Below, piece after piece: positions 62,661-64,000 of a stretch of DNA of 64,000 nt (the first letter of the stretch is position 1; each line of letters begins with the position of its first letter). The notes below the pieces were generated by a model, which searched no databases, was not told the origin of the DNA, and saw only the letters and a program-made list of their open reading frames with translations. The position numbers and the translations under genes are program-made. Source of the stretch: Apricaphanius iberus (Eukaryota; Chordata; Actinopteri; Cyprinodontiformes; Aphaniidae); assembly GCA_028564705.1 (NCBI GenBank), contig JAPXFQ010000189.1:992001-1056000 (forward strand). The letters run 5' to 3'.

Positions 62661-64000
62661 GGAGCTCATTAGTAAAGATAAATTATCAAAATAGATAGAG
62701 AAACTGGCAAAAAAGCTAGGCAGAAAACTTCCCTGTATCAATAATTTGACAAAGATATCTATAGATATTAACTAAAGCAGTCAGATTTCTCTGTATTACA
62801 GCTTTAATTCCAGACCATGTCTGCAAAAGTGTCTCTGAAGCCCACAGAACCAGCTTTCTCCAACCTGGTCCATGGCCTCACTCTGTAATGAGGGTATGGG
62901 GAAACAGAGATACTCTCTGAATTATACCAGATAAATGACAAGAATAGAACAACAAGTTCATGCGGAAGTTGTGCGGAAGTTGGTTTGAACAGAGCGACTG
63001 AGATATAATTATTGATTCAGTGAAGAACATTAAAAAAGGGCATTGACAAGTCTTGCCGCTTTGGGAAAAAAAAACAAGTACTTCAACTTCCCTTCTTGGC
63101 TTTCATGTACAAGTGTGAAAGAGCACAACGGCTTCAGCGACAGGAGCTGGAATACTAAAATACCACTCAATCGTGATAATCTTTCCAGCAATATTCAAAT
63201 GTAAGCATGGAAAGGGAGAGTGAATAAAGTATTCATAGTCAAAATGTCTTGCACAGTTTCTATCTGTTGCAAACTACGAAAGAAATACACTGTAAACCAC
63301 CAGAATGAGGAGTTTTATTTCGGCAGCTTGTGTCAACAGTGATAGATGTGAATCAGAGTGCAAAGCTGTGAAAAGAGCAAGGAGTGCCACTCATGATGGG
63401 CTGACTGGCTTACTCTCATCCACTGAAAGGTTAGGCTGTTCCTCTGCTGGGATCTTTTAAAAGAAAACATGTCTGCTGTTTGATATCTGCTTGACATTTG
63501 ACAGTCTTTTTCAGACCAATCAGTAAGTTTTTTTCTGTTTGTTTGTTTGTTTGGTTGGTTGATTTTTTGTGTGGCTTTTTTCATGTTAGCCGCCTGGAAG
63601 AAGAGCACCAAGGAGAAGAAAAAAAATTATATAGTATTGTCTGTTTCCTCAACCCCTTTCAAAGACAGCATTTTGCCACAGCTATCAACATCAGATATCA
63701 GGGGTTACTGTGCTTATTTTCTCTATTTCTTTCATTTGTGTTCAGTTGTGGTTTTTTTCTTTTTGGCCTGAGTCAGTCCGCTAAGTAACCCAACTACTAC
63801 CATTAGAGCAGAACTGAAGAAAAATCACTTTTTCAGTGTTGAAAAATGTCAGCTAGCCGACCTCACAGCAGCTTTGCCACAACACGAACCTTCTCCCCTC
63901 CTCTGCTCAGAAGAACTTGTTGTTTTTTTGTTCTCTGTGGGAGCATTGCCGCTATATCTCTCTTTATACTTTCACAATGCATTCTACTGTAAATTATCAG

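Larger units (their letters stand above)
51250..64000. other. Gene-poor region beyond the crystallins
   Basis: No gene could be supported. Recognised pieces are hAT-like debris (52620-53020), a decayed retroelement tail near 53030-53090, a tRNA-derived SINE (56235-56395), a GT microsatellite (57180-57235), a possible Tc1-like C-terminal fragment (62570-62660), and GC-richer blocks at 54300-55450, 57600-58520 and 60780-61330 that read like candidate conserved noncoding elements. Open frames (up to 134 codons near 55 kb) are without recognisable domains. Confidence 0.6.

Overview
The window looks like vertebrate, specifically teleost fish, nuclear DNA. It is AT-rich, has GT-AG introns in phase with known vertebrate proteins, carries two gamma-crystallins of the fish gammaM type, and holds decayed L2-like LINEs, Tc1-like and hAT-like DNA transposons and a tRNA-derived SINE. 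The species cannot be named from the sequence alone.

Five protein genes can be rebuilt exon by exon. (1) ppp1r1b (DARPP-32), plus strand, 1-19314: the 5' end is cut off by the window, and a 12.9 kb first intron is full of repeats. (2) pnmt (phenylethanolamine N-methyltransferase), minus strand, 21569-23763: three exons, 274 codons, TATA box. It is tail-to-tail with ppp1r1b. This pairing matches the mammalian PPP1R1B-STARD3-TCAP-PNMT neighbourhood, without the two middle genes. (3) aldh18a1 (delta-1-pyrroline-5-carboxylate synthase), plus strand, 29533-41763: 17 coding exons, 776 codons. (4) and (5) Two tandem gamma-crystallin genes on the minus strand, 46708-48894 and 49302-51148. Each has the classic three exons (a 9-base exon encoding Met-Gly-Lys, then one exon per pair of Greek-key motifs) and 175 codons.

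The gene products act in different tissues: dopamine/cAMP signalling (DARPP-32), adrenaline synthesis (PNMT), mitochondrial proline/ornithine synthesis (P5CS) and lens structure (gamma-crystallins). Linkage is therefore syntenic rather than operon-like. From about 52 kb to the end no gene is supported. That stretch holds scattered repeats and several GC-richer blocks that look like candidate conserved noncoding elements, one with an exact PBX/PREP-type decamer.

The most useful observations are: loss of the CDK5-site threonine (human Thr75) in DARPP-32 while the PKA site is kept; two GC-AG introns in aldh18a1; absence of the donor that makes the ornithine-insensitive long P5CS isoform; and first introns of both crystallin genes each enlarged by a different terminal-inverted-repeat element. 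I found no wholly new multi-gene system.
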